Assembly: GCA_005502775.1 (NCBI GenBank)
Contig: SCNI01000001.1
Location: 163,347-227,346, forward strand
From: Microbacteriaceae bacterium 3FA27C10
GTDB taxonomy: Bacteria; Actinomycetota; Actinomycetes; Actinomycetales; Microbacteriaceae
Length of the DNA: 64,000 nt
Reading direction: 5' to 3'
Of the stretch, positions 16,851-25,116 are shown in pieces (position 1 is the first letter of the stretch; every line of letters begins with the position of its first letter). The notes under the pieces are model-generated. The model worked only from the letters and a program-made list of their open reading frames with translations, was not told the origin of the DNA and did not search any database. The position numbers and the translations under genes were made by a program.

Positions 16851-18205
16851 GCCTGACGCTGATCAACCCCGCCGACGAGACCGTCATCGCCGAGATCGAC
16901 GAGTTCGACGTGCCACGCACCGATGCCGCCATCGCGCGCGCAGCCGTGGCCCAGAAGCTCTGGGCCCGGCTCGCCCCGGCCGACCGGGCGGCCGCCCTGC
17001 GCCGCTTCGCCGACGTGGTCGACGCCCACCTCGAGGAGCTGGCGCTGCTCGAGGTTCGGAACTCCGGGCATCCGGTCTCGCAGGCCCGCTGGGAGGCCGG
17101 CCACGTGCGCGACGTGCTCGAGTACTACGCGGCGGCACCCGAACGGCTCTTCGGCAAGCAGATCCCGGTGGCGGGCGGAATCGACCTGACCTTCGCCGAA
17201 CCGCTCGGCGTCGTGGGCATCATCACGCCGTGGAACTTTCCGATGACCATCGCCTCCTGGGGCTTCGCGCCCGCGCTGGCCGCCGGCAACGCCGTGGTGC
17301 TGAAGCCCGCGGAGTGGACCCCGCTCACCTCGCTGCGCCTCGCCGCCCTCGCGCTCGAGGCGGGGCTGCCGGATGGCCTGTTCACGGTGCTGCCGGGCCG
17401 GGGTGCCGTCGTCGGCGAGCGCCTCGTGACGAACCCCGTGGTGCGCAAGGTCGTGTTCACCGGCTCCACGGTCACCGGAAAGCGCGTGATGGCCGGATGT
17501 GCCGAGCAGGTCAAGCGCGTCACCCTCGAACTCGGCGGCAAGAGCGCCAACATCGTGTTCGCCGACTCCGACCTCGAGAAGGCCGCCGCGACCGCCCCCT
17601 ACGGAGTTTTCGAGAACGCCGGTCAGGACTGCTGCGCGCGCAGCCGCATCCTGGTGGAGCGGAGCGTCTACGAACGCTTCATGGCGCTGCTCGAACCCGC
17701 CGTGGCGGGCGTGAAGGTGGGCGACCCGCTCGACGAGGCCACCGAGATGGGCCCGCTCGTGGCGCGTGGGCACTACGAGAAGGTGGCGTCGTACGTTCCG
17801 GATGACGCCCCGGTCGCCTTCCGCGGTCAGGCCCCGTCGGGCCCGGGGTTCTGGTTCCCGCCGACCGTGCTCACGCCCGGGCGCACCGACCGCTCGGCCA
17901 CCGAGGAGATCTTCGGGCCGGTCGTGACGGTGCTGCCCTTCGACGACGAGGCCGATGCCATCGGGCTGGCGAACGCCACCGAGTACGGCCTGAGCGGCTC
18001 GATCTGGACGCGCGACCTCAGCCGGGCCGTGCGGATGGCGCGGGCCGTCGAGTCGGGAAACCTCTCCGTGAACTCGCACTCCTCGGTGCGCTACAGCACG
18101 CCCTTCGGCGGGTTCAAGCAGTCCGGCCTCGGGCGGGAGCTGGGTCCGGATGCTCCGCTCGCCTTCACCGAGACGAAGAACGTCTTCCTCGCGATCGACG
18201 AATGA
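16847..18205 (+). CDS. NAD(P)-dependent aldehyde dehydrogenase
   Basis: 452 residues. ATG 16847 overlaps the preceding stop (ATGA) and has GGGAGG upstream. All family marks are present: GIITPWNFPMTIASWGFAPA, the NAD site FTGSTVTGKRVM, the general base in TLELGGKSANIVF, the catalytic cysteine in ENAGQDCCARSRI and the ending FGGFKQSGLGRELG. It oxidises an aldehyde to an acid; in this cassette probably a gamma-glutamyl-aminoaldehyde. About 30-40 residues shorter at the N-terminus than many family members, as in several actinobacterial homologues. Confidence 0.93.
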   Translation: MSLTLINPADETVIAEIDEFDVPRTDAAIARAAVAQKLWARLAPADRAAALRRFADVVDAHLEELALLEVRNSGHPVSQARWEAGHVRDVLEYYAAAPERLFGKQIPVAGGIDLTFAEPLGVVGIITPWNFPMTIASWGFAPALAAGNAVVLKPAEWTPLTSLRLAALALEAGLPDGLFTVLPGRGAVVGERLVTNPVVRKVVFTGSTVTGKRVMAGCAEQVKRVTLELGGKSANIVFADSDLEKAAATAPYGVFENAGQDCCARSRILVERSVYERFMALLEPAVAGVKVGDPLDEATEMGPLVARGHYEKVASYVPDDAPVAFRGQAPSGPGFWFPPTVLTPGRTDRSATEEIFGPVVTVLPFDDEADAIGLANATEYGLSGSIWTRDLSRAVRMARAVESGNLSVNSHSSVRYSTPFGGFKQSGLGRELGPDAPLAFTETKNVFLAIDE

Positions 18206-18285
18206 CCTGCACCAGCGCATCCGGACAGCCGAATCACCGACCACCCGCACCATCCTTGTCACCCGCACCACCCTTGAGGAGAACC

Positions 18286-19077
18286 ATGACCGAGCTGACA
18301 CCGATCGACCTCACCCAGCGCCTCGCCGGCAAGGTCGCCGTGATCACCGGCGGCGCGAGCGGCATCGGCCTCGCCACCGCGCGCCGCTTCGCCGCCGAGG
18401 GGGCCACGGTCGTGATCGGCGACCTCGACCCGGTCTCGGGCCAGGCGGCGGCCGAGCTCGTCGGAGGCCTCTTCGTGGCGGTCGACGTGACCGATCAGGA
18501 GCAGGTCGACGCCCTCTTCGACGTGGCGGCCGCCACCTACGGCTCGGTCGACATCGCGTTCAACAACGCCGGCATCTCGCCGCCCGACGACGACTCGATC
18601 GAGACCACCGAGCTGCCGGCCTGGGAGCGCGTGCAGGACGTCAACCTGAAGTCGGTGTACCTCTGCTGCCGCGCCGCCCTGCGGCACATGGTGAAGCAGG
18701 GCCGCGGCTCGATCATCAACACGGCGTCGTTCGTGGCGGTGCTGGGCTCGGCCACCTCGCAGATCTCCTACACCGCCTCGAAGGGCGGGGTGCTCGCGAT
18801 GAGCCGTGAGCTCGGCGTGCAGTTCGCACGGCAGGGCATCCGGGTGAACGCCCTCTGCCCGGGCCCGGTGAACACGCCCTTGCTCGAAGAGCTGTTCGCG
18901 AAGGACCCGGCACGCGCAGCCCGGCGGCTCGTGCACATCCCGCTCGGACGCTTCGCCGACCCCAGCGAGATCGCCGCGTCCGTGGCCTTCCTCGCGAGCG
19001 ACGACTCCTCGTTCATCACGGGGTCGACCTTCCTCGTCGACGGCGGCATCAGCTCGGCGTACGTCACTCCCGAGTGA
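18286..19077 (+). CDS. Short-chain dehydrogenase/reductase (SDR)
   Basis: 263 residues. ATG 18286 is chosen for the strong TTGAGGAGA site just before it; the frame is open from 18202. The cofactor motif TGGASGIG is at residues 21-28, NNAG at 93-96, Ser near 148-158 and the catalytic YTASK at 162-166. Asp47 after the second strand suggests NAD preference. The neighbours suggest it oxidises the hydroxyl group of a gamma-glutamylated amino alcohol to the aldehyde used by the upstream dehydrogenase. That would replace the FAD amine oxidase PuuB, which is missing. Confidence 0.92.
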   Translation: MTELTPIDLTQRLAGKVAVITGGASGIGLATARRFAAEGATVVIGDLDPVSGQAAAELVGGLFVAVDVTDQEQVDALFDVAAATYGSVDIAFNNAGISPPDDDSIETTELPAWERVQDVNLKSVYLCCRAALRHMVKQGRGSIINTASFVAVLGSATSQISYTASKGGVLAMSRELGVQFARQGIRVNALCPGPVNTPLLEELFAKDPARAARRLVHIPLGRFADPSEIAASVAFLASDDSSFITGSTFLVDGGISSAYVTPE

Positions 19078-19106
19078 GCGGTGCGCCGCGTGCGAGAATC
19101 CGAGTG

Positions 19107-19862
19107 ATGAGCATCCCCTCCGATCTCCCTCCGGCGCTGCCCGCCGCCCTGCTGCTGCGCACGGCGCGCGGCGGCAACGCCTTCGAGGAGTGTGTCGAGA
19201 AGCTGCTGCAGACCATCCGGCTGGGCGTCGTGCCCCCGGGCGACCGGCTGCCGCCCGAGCGCGAGCTCGCCGCGCTCATGGGCGTGAGCCGCGACACCCT
19301 GCGCGAAGCGATCGCCTCGCTCGCGGAGGCCGGCTACCTGCAGTCCCGACGCGGGCGCTATGGCGGCACCTTCGTGAGCGACCCGGTGCCCACCCGGCAG
19401 CCGCGCGGCGGAACGACACCGGATGCGGCTCCGGGGCTCGAGCTCGACGCGGCGGCCCTCGACGACGTGCTGCGGCTCCGGGAGATCCTCGAGCCGGGCG
19501 CGGCACGCCTCGCGGCGGGCCGGAGCCTCACCGCGGCCGAGCGCGAATCGCTCTGGCAGGCGCTCGGGGAGACGGCGGCGGCCGGAGCCTCCGACTACCG
19601 GCGGCTCGACTCGCGACTGCACCTCGTGATCGCCGAGCTCGCGGGGTCTCCCTCGCTGCTGCCGATCGTGGCCGAGAACCGCATGCGCGTGAACGCCCTG
19701 CTCGACGCCATCCCCCTGCTGGACCGCAACATCGCGCACTCGAACCAGCAGCACGAGAGCCTGGTGGGGGCCATCCTCACCGGCAACGGCGACGACGCGG
19801 CCCGGGTGATGACCGAGCACCTCGCCGGGTCGGCGGCGCTGCTGCGGGGCTTCCTGTCCTGA
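19107..19862 (+). CDS. FadR-subfamily GntR regulator
   Basis: 251 residues from ATG 19107; GTG 19104 and a GTG at 19074 overlapping the SDR stop are alternatives. The winged helix reads LLQTIRLGVVPPGDRLPPER, then GVSRDTLREAIASLAEAGYL and a GRYGGTFV wing. The all-helical FCD domain follows, with metal-ligand-type Asp/His residues in YRRLDSRLHLVIAEL. It is the last gene of the cassette and the likely regulator of the divergent permease/ligase promoter, sensing substrate or product. Confidence 0.9.
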   Translation: MSIPSDLPPALPAALLLRTARGGNAFEECVEKLLQTIRLGVVPPGDRLPPERELAALMGVSRDTLREAIASLAEAGYLQSRRGRYGGTFVSDPVPTRQPRGGTTPDAAPGLELDAAALDDVLRLREILEPGAARLAAGRSLTAAERESLWQALGETAAAGASDYRRLDSRLHLVIAELAGSPSLLPIVAENRMRVNALLDAIPLLDRNIAHSNQQHESLVGAILTGNGDDAARVMTEHLAGSAALLRGFLS

Positions 19863-19939
19863 ACCGCGGAGCCGGATGCGCGAACCGGCTCCGCGCGCTG
19901 TCGCAGCTTCCGGTCGAGGCCGGGCCCTAGGATCGCAGC

Positions 19940-20896
19940 ATGCATGACGAGGCCTCCGGCCGCACCCCGATCGAACCGCAGAGCGTCGACGCCCCTCTCT
20001 CCACGGCCGCCGTGTTCCTGGTCGTGACGATCGAGCCGGGCCAGGATGCCGCCGACCGGGCGCGCGAGGTCGTCTCCGACATCGGCGGGCTGGTTCGCGC
20101 GGTCGGCTTCCGTGATCTCAACGGACACCTCTCGTGCAACGTCGGCATCGGCGCCGCGGCCTGGGACCGCTTCGAGCAGGAGTCGCGCCCGGCCCAGCTG
20201 CGCGAGTTCTTCGAGGTTCGCGGGCCCGTGCACACGGCCGTGTCGACGCCCGGCGACCTGCTCTTCCACATCCGCGCGGAGCGGGCGGACCAGTGCTTCG
20301 AGCTGGAGCGCCTGCTGCTCGCCAAGCTCGGCGACGCCGTCGCCGTGGTCGACGAGGTGCATGGCTTCCGCTACTTCGACTCCCGCGACCTGCTCGGCTT
20401 CGTCGACGGCACCGAGAACCCGACCGGCGCCTCGATGGCCCGCTCGGCGCTCGTGGGCGAGGAGGACGCCGCCTTCTCGGGCGGAAGCTACGTCGTGGTG
20501 CAGAAGTACCTGCACGACCTCGGCGCCTGGGCGACGCTCAGCACGGAGCAGCAGGAGGCGATCATCGGCCGCACCAAGGCCGACAACGTGGAGCTCGACG
20601 AGCGGGCGGGTGAGCGCAAGTCGCACAAGTCGCTCAACACCATCACCGACGCGGACGGGGTGGAGCACGACATCCTGCGCGACAACATGCCCTTCGGCCG
20701 CCCCGGGCAGGGCGAGTTCGGCACCTACTTCATCGGCTACGCCCGCGAGTTGTGGGTGATCGAGGAGATGCTGCGGCACATGTTCGTGGGTGTACCCGTC
20801 GGCTCCTACGACCGCATCCTCGACTTCTCCACGGCCGTGACCGGCACCACCTTCTTCGTGCCCTCGAACGACGTGCTCGAGGCGCTCGCGCCCTGA
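19940..20896 (+). CDS. DyP-type haem peroxidase
   Basis: 318 residues. The family motif GFVDGTENP is at residues 153-161 with the catalytic Asp156. The proximal haem histidine lies in the C-terminal half (KSHKSLNTI region), and the arginine of the distal site falls in GYARELWVIEEML. There is no Tat or Sec signal, so it stays in the cytoplasm or could be encapsulated; no encapsulin gene is visible nearby. It oxidises dyes and phenolics with hydrogen peroxide; the physiological substrate is unknown. It converges on the flavin monooxygenase gene with a 4-bp gap. Confidence 0.92.
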   Translation: MHDEASGRTPIEPQSVDAPLSTAAVFLVVTIEPGQDAADRAREVVSDIGGLVRAVGFRDLNGHLSCNVGIGAAAWDRFEQESRPAQLREFFEVRGPVHTAVSTPGDLLFHIRAERADQCFELERLLLAKLGDAVAVVDEVHGFRYFDSRDLLGFVDGTENPTGASMARSALVGEEDAAFSGGSYVVVQKYLHDLGAWATLSTEQQEAIIGRTKADNVELDERAGERKSHKSLNTITDADGVEHDILRDNMPFGRPGQGEFGTYFIGYARELWVIEEMLRHMFVGVPVGSYDRILDFSTAVTGTTFFVPSNDVLEALAP

Positions 20897-20900
20897 CCCT

Positions 20901-22277
20901 TCAAGCGCGGAAGGCGTGGCCGCGGTGGGTGGCGGGGAGGTGGGCGGTGCCCTCGGGGAAGAGCTTCTCGCGGAGGGTGGTGCCGGGCGCCGACGGCGCG
21001 GGGGCCGGCGCCGCGAGGCCGCGCTCGCGGAGCACCGGCAGCAGCAGCTCGATGAGGTCGTCGTAGGTACCGGGGGTGAGGTGCGGCTGGATCAGGTAGC
21101 CGTCGACCCCGGTCTCGGCCACGAACTGCTCGATCTGGTCGGCCACCTCCCCCGGGTCGCCCACGAAGACGCTGCCGTTGATGCCGGTGCGCCGGAAGTT
21201 CTCGAGGATGTCGCGCACGAGCGGCGCGGGCTTGCCGTCCTTGCCGAGGTAGCGTTCGAGGTTCGACTGACCCATCTCGGTGGTCGTCTGCTCGATCGGC
21301 CGGTCGGGGTCGAGGGCGAGCAGGTCGATGCCGGTGTTGCCGGCGTAGATGGCGGCGGCGCCCTCGGGGCTCGACATGGCCAGCATCTCGGCGTGCTTGG
21401 CCCAGGCCTCCTCGCTGGTCGGCGCCGTGATGAACAGCGCGCCCACGAGCACCTTGATCGAGTCGGCCGGCCGGCCGGCCGCGACGGCCGCAGCCCGGAT
21501 GCCGGCGACATTCGCCGCCACGGTCGCGGGCTCTCCCCCGCCGACGAACACGGCTTCGGCGTTGCGGCCCGCGAACTCCCGCCCGCGGCCCGAGGCGCCG
21601 GCCTGCACGAGCAACGGCGTGCGCTGCGGCGACGGCGGCAGGTTCAGGATGCCGTCGGTGCGGAAGTAGGGGCCTTCGTGGTGCACGAGATGCACCTTCT
21701 CCGGGTCGGCGTACACCCCCGCCTGCTTGTCGAGCACGAGAGCGTCGTCCTCCCACGAGCCCTCCCAGAGCGTGAGGCTGACGTCGACGTAGTCGTCGGC
21801 CATGTCGTAGCGCTCGTCGTGCGCGATGAGTTCTTTGCCCATCAGGGCGGCGGCGGTGGCGCCCGAGGAGCCGGTCACGATGTTCCAGCCGATGCGACCC
21901 TCGGTGAAGTGGTCGAGGGTCGCGAAGCGGCGGGCGTTGGCGGCCGGCGGCTCGACGGTGGTCGAGGTGGTGAGGATGAACCCGAGGTTCTCGGTGACCG
22001 CGGCGAGCGCCGACACGAGCGGCATCGGGTCGCCGTGCGGGATGCCGCGTCCTTCGCGCACCGAGGCGTCGAGCAGCCTTCCGTCGAGGGCGGGGAAGCC
22101 GTAGCTGTCGGCGAGGAAGAGGAAGTCGAGTCCGGCCTCGTCGAAGCGTTTCGCCAGCCGGGTCCAGTGGCTCAGCGTGGTGAAGTTCGCCGATTCGTCT
22201 TCCGGATGCTGCCACGCGGCACCGACGGTTCCGTTCGGTCCGATGTACTGGAAGATTCCGAGGATCAAGGGCGTCAT
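20901..22277 (-). CDS. LLM-class FMN-dependent monooxygenase (NtaA/SnaA/DszA group)
   Basis: 458 residues from ATG 22277. A bacterial-luciferase-like TIM barrel: TPLILGIFQYIGPNGTVGAA, WTRLAKRFDEAGLDFLFLAD, the FMN-binding VEPPAANARRFATLDHFTEG and RIGWNIVTGSSGATA, typical of the nitrilotriacetate and dibenzothiophene-sulfone monooxygenase group. It needs reduced FMN from a separate reductase, which is not visible here. Substrates of the group include sulfonates, sulfones and amine chelators. A 19-bp palindrome sits immediately before the start codon and the XRE-cupin regulator is divergent, so expression is probably ligand controlled. Confidence 0.92.
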   Translation of the reverse strand: MTPLILGIFQYIGPNGTVGAAWQHPEDESANFTTLSHWTRLAKRFDEAGLDFLFLADSYGFPALDGRLLDASVREGRGIPHGDPMPLVSALAAVTENLGFILTTSTTVEPPAANARRFATLDHFTEGRIGWNIVTGSSGATAAALMGKELIAHDERYDMADDYVDVSLTLWEGSWEDDALVLDKQAGVYADPEKVHLVHHEGPYFRTDGILNLPPSPQRTPLLVQAGASGRGREFAGRNAEAVFVGGGEPATVAANVAGIRAAAVAAGRPADSIKVLVGALFITAPTSEEAWAKHAEMLAMSSPEGAAAIYAGNTGIDLLALDPDRPIEQTTTEMGQSNLERYLGKDGKPAPLVRDILENFRRTGINGSVFVGDPGEVADQIEQFVAETGVDGYLIQPHLTPGTYDDLIELLLPVLRERGLAAPAPAPSAPGTTLREKLFPEGTAHLPATHRGHAFRA

Positions 22278-22280
22278 GAG

Positions 22281-22299
22281 ATATTTATGCCATAAATAT
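22281..22299. promoter_or_regulatory. 19-bp palindrome at the monooxygenase start
   Basis: ATATTTATG-C-CATAAATAT is a perfect 9-1-9 inverted repeat, AT-only apart from its centre. It begins three bases upstream of the monooxygenase start codon and covers its ribosome site. It lies 50 bp from the start of the divergent XRE-cupin regulator, the probable binder. Confidence 0.7.
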
Positions 22300-22349
22300 T
22301 TTTCGAGCGCGTTACGGTGGGTTACGAACACATGAAGGGAGGCGGCCCG

Positions 22350-22964
22350 ATGACAGCTCACGACCCGGACGCCCCGGGCGGCCGCTCGACCGCGCCGCTC
22401 GACGAGGAGGCCGTCGTCATGGGCGCGCGCATCCGGAGCCTGCGTGCAGAGCGCGGCCTGACGCTCGTGCAGCTCGCCGCTCTCGCGGGCATGTCGCAGC
22501 CCTTCCTGAGCCTGGTCGAGCGCGGCCACGCCCGGCTCAGCCTCGCCTCGATGGCCAAGCTCTCGGCGGCCCTCGGCGTGCGCTCGGGATCGCTGCTCGC
22601 CGAACCTCCTGCCGACCGCCGCACGGGCGAGGGCGTCGACGTGGTGCACGCGCGCAGCGAGCGCCGGCGCCCACCCTCGCTCGACCGGGCGGTCTGGCAG
22701 CTCGCCCAGCTGCCCGGAGGCCTGTTCGGCACCGAGATGGTGGGCACCGAACGCGAGTTCTCGGAGTTCGCGGAGCACGCCGAAGACGAGTTCCTCTACG
22801 TGCTCGACGGGGGCCTCGAGGTGGGGCTCACCGACGGCACGGTGCACGCCCTGCGCCCCGGTGACAGCCTCGCGATCGCGGCCGGCGCCGCCCACGGCTG
22901 GCGGGCGATCGGCGCCGAGGGCTACCGGGTGATCACCGTCACCTCGGGCATCCACTCCCACTGA
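22350..22964 (+). CDS. XRE-family regulator with C-terminal cupin sensor
   Basis: 204 residues from ATG 22350, supported by AAGGGAGG just upstream. The helix-turn-helix (about residues 24-80) reads GARIRSLRAERGLTLVQLAA, then GMSQPFLSLVERGHARLSLA. A single cupin barrel follows at about 130-195: EDEFLYVLDGGLEVGLTDGT, then LRPGDSLAIAAGAAHGW, with His as possible ligand. Such proteins repress catabolic genes until a small ligand binds the cupin. Its divergent partner is the FMN monooxygenase. Confidence 0.9.
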   Translation: MTAHDPDAPGGRSTAPLDEEAVVMGARIRSLRAERGLTLVQLAALAGMSQPFLSLVERGHARLSLASMAKLSAALGVRSGSLLAEPPADRRTGEGVDVVHARSERRRPPSLDRAVWQLAQLPGGLFGTEMVGTEREFSEFAEHAEDEFLYVLDGGLEVGLTDGTVHALRPGDSLAIAAGAAHGWRAIGAEGYRVITVTSGIHSH

Positions 22965-23033
22965 GACGGCGTCATAGCAAGTCCTTGGGTTTCGCCAAGG
23001 CCGCTCCCGAAACGGGCGCATAGCGTCCTCCCT

Positions 23034-25070
23034 GTGACGACAACGACCCCCACCTCCCCGCTCCCCGTGGCCGCCAGCCGCAGCCGGCTGCGCACCCGGC
23101 GCTGGCTACCCTGGCACACCGGCCTCAGCATCCTGGCGGCCGCGAGCGCCGTGCTCACCCTGTGGGGGCTGCAGCTCGGTCAGCGCTCCGAGTACTACGC
23201 CTCCATCGCCCTGTCGATGAGCGAGAGCTGGTCGAACTTCCTCTTCGGCGCGGTCGACCCGGCCGGCACCGTCTCGCTCGACAAGATCCCCGGGTCGTTC
23301 TGGGTGCCCGCCGCGTTCGTGCGGCTCTTCGGCTTCTCGACCTGGTCGGTGGATGCGCCCAACGCGATCGCCACGGTCGTCGCCGTGGTTCTCGTGGCGG
23401 TCACCGCGAAGCGCCTGCTCGGCCCCACCGCGGGGCTCATCGCCGGCGCCATGACGGCGACCACGCCCATCCTGGTGGCCGTCGCGCGCTCCAACCAACC
23501 GGAGTCGTTCTTCGTACTCGCCCTCGCCCTCGTGGCCTGGGCCGCGGGGAAGGCGGTGCAGCGGGGGTCGTTCCGCTGGCTGATGATCACGGGCGGCTTC
23601 GTGGCGCTCGCCTTCCAGACCTACATGCTCGAGGCCTGGGCCGTGTGGCCCGCGCTCGCTCTGGCCTACCTCTTCGTGCCGAAGCCGTTCTGGAAGAAGC
23701 TGCGCGAGGTGGTGATCGCGGGCGTGACGAGCCTCGCGCTCTCGCTCGTCTGGATCCTGGTGGTCTTCCTGACACCGGCGAGCGCGCGCCCCTATGTGGG
23801 CGGCACCTACGGCAACAACCCCTTCGAGATGGTGTTCGGCTACAACGGGCTCGGCCGCTTCTCGGCCACCTCCGACTCCACGGCCTACCGCTCCTTCACT
23901 CCCCCGTTCTCGGGTTCGCCGGGGCTCTTCCGGCTCTTCGACACGCAGCTGGCCGGGCAGGTGGCCTGGATGCTGCCCGTGGCGGTGCTCGCGATCGTGG
24001 TGCTGCTCGTGCTGAAGTTCAACCGGGCGGTCACGGTCTTCCTCGGCGCCTGGTTCGTGACGCTCGTGGCGATGTTCTCGGTGGTCGCCGGGATGCACCA
24101 GTTCTACACCGCGGCCCTCGCCGTGCCGGTGGGTCTGCTGGTGGGGCTCGCCGTCGCCCAGGCGCTCACGAGACGCGTGCTGTGGGCGCAGCTCGCGCTC
24201 GTCGGCGCCGCCTCGGCGACCGCGCTCGGGATCGCGTTCCTGTACCCCTCGTACCTGCTCTGGGTCGCGGTGGTGCAGGTGGTGCTCGCCGTGCTGGTGT
24301 GCGCACTGCTCGTGCTCAGCCGGCCCGCCGGGCCGCTGCGACGCCTCGGCGGCAGCTGGTGGGTGTCGGTGCTCCTCGGCGCGTCGCTCGTGCTGACGCC
24401 GGCCGCCTGGTCGCTCGACGCCATGAACCACCCGAGCTCCATCAACCCGGTGGCCGGCGACGGCACCGCGGTGATGTCGTTCGGCGGCGGCAGCGGGTTC
24501 GGCGGGGCCGGCCGGCCGGGGAGTTCGTCGGCCGGTGTGTTCGGGCAGGGCGGCACGCCGCCGCAGGGTGCGGCACCCGGGGGCGGCGGAGCGCCGGCCG
24601 GTACCGGCACGGCCGCGCGCGACGGCGGCGCTCGCACCGACGGCGGTGCGCCGGGAGGATTCGGCGGGGCGTCCTTCGGCGGCGCGGGCGGCGCATCCGG
24701 TGTCGACGAGGCGCTGCTCAGCTACCTGCAGGCGAACCGCGGCACCGCGAGCTACCTGCTCGCCACCTTCGGAGCGCAGGCGGCGGCCTCGTACATCACG
24801 GCGACGGACGGCGACTCGGTGCTGCCCATCGGCGGCTTCGACGGCAGCGATCCGGTGCCGACGCTCGCCGCGTTCCAGCAACTCGTCTCCTCGGGCCAGC
24901 TCAGGTTCGTGCTGGTGAGCGGCAGCGGCGGGGGCAACGGCTTCGGCGGTGGGGGCGCGACGGCGTCCACGGGCTCGGCGTCGGAGATCCGCTCCTGGGT
25001 CACGGCCACCTGCACGGCGGTCACCGACTCCTCGGTGAGCAGTACGGGCCTGTACTCCTGCGCTCCCTGA
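23034..25070 (+). CDS. Glycosyltransferase family 39 membrane protein (YkcB/ArnT-like)
   Basis: 678 residues with GTG start. The first lumenal loop holds the family motif AVDPAGTVSLDKIPGSFWVP with the acidic residue of the GT-C fold; about eleven membrane helices follow up to residue 470. PMT/ArnT-type enzymes transfer a sugar from a polyprenyl phosphate to a lipid, protein or wall polymer outside the membrane. Residues about 480-570 are a Gly/Ala/Ser-rich low-complexity stretch (FGGGSGFGGAGRPG, GAAPGGGGAPAG). A folded extracellular C-terminal domain follows, with LLSYLQANRGTASYLLATFG and a closing TATCTAV...YSCAP cysteine pair. Confidence 0.88.
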   Translation: MTTTTPTSPLPVAASRSRLRTRRWLPWHTGLSILAAASAVLTLWGLQLGQRSEYYASIALSMSESWSNFLFGAVDPAGTVSLDKIPGSFWVPAAFVRLFGFSTWSVDAPNAIATVVAVVLVAVTAKRLLGPTAGLIAGAMTATTPILVAVARSNQPESFFVLALALVAWAAGKAVQRGSFRWLMITGGFVALAFQTYMLEAWAVWPALALAYLFVPKPFWKKLREVVIAGVTSLALSLVWILVVFLTPASARPYVGGTYGNNPFEMVFGYNGLGRFSATSDSTAYRSFTPPFSGSPGLFRLFDTQLAGQVAWMLPVAVLAIVVLLVLKFNRAVTVFLGAWFVTLVAMFSVVAGMHQFYTAALAVPVGLLVGLAVAQALTRRVLWAQLALVGAASATALGIAFLYPSYLLWVAVVQVVLAVLVCALLVLSRPAGPLRRLGGSWWVSVLLGASLVLTPAAWSLDAMNHPSSINPVAGDGTAVMSFGGGSGFGGAGRPGSSSAGVFGQGGTPPQGAAPGGGGAPAGTGTAARDGGARTDGGAPGGFGGASFGGAGGASGVDEALLSYLQANRGTASYLLATFGAQAAASYITATDGDSVLPIGGFDGSDPVPTLAAFQQLVSSGQLRFVLVSGSGGGNGFGGGGATASTGSASEIRSWVTATCTAVTDSSVSSTGLYSCAP

Positions 25071-25116
25071 GCGCGCCGCTCTTGCCGTTCGGCGCGGGAG
25101 CGGATCGACTGGGACC

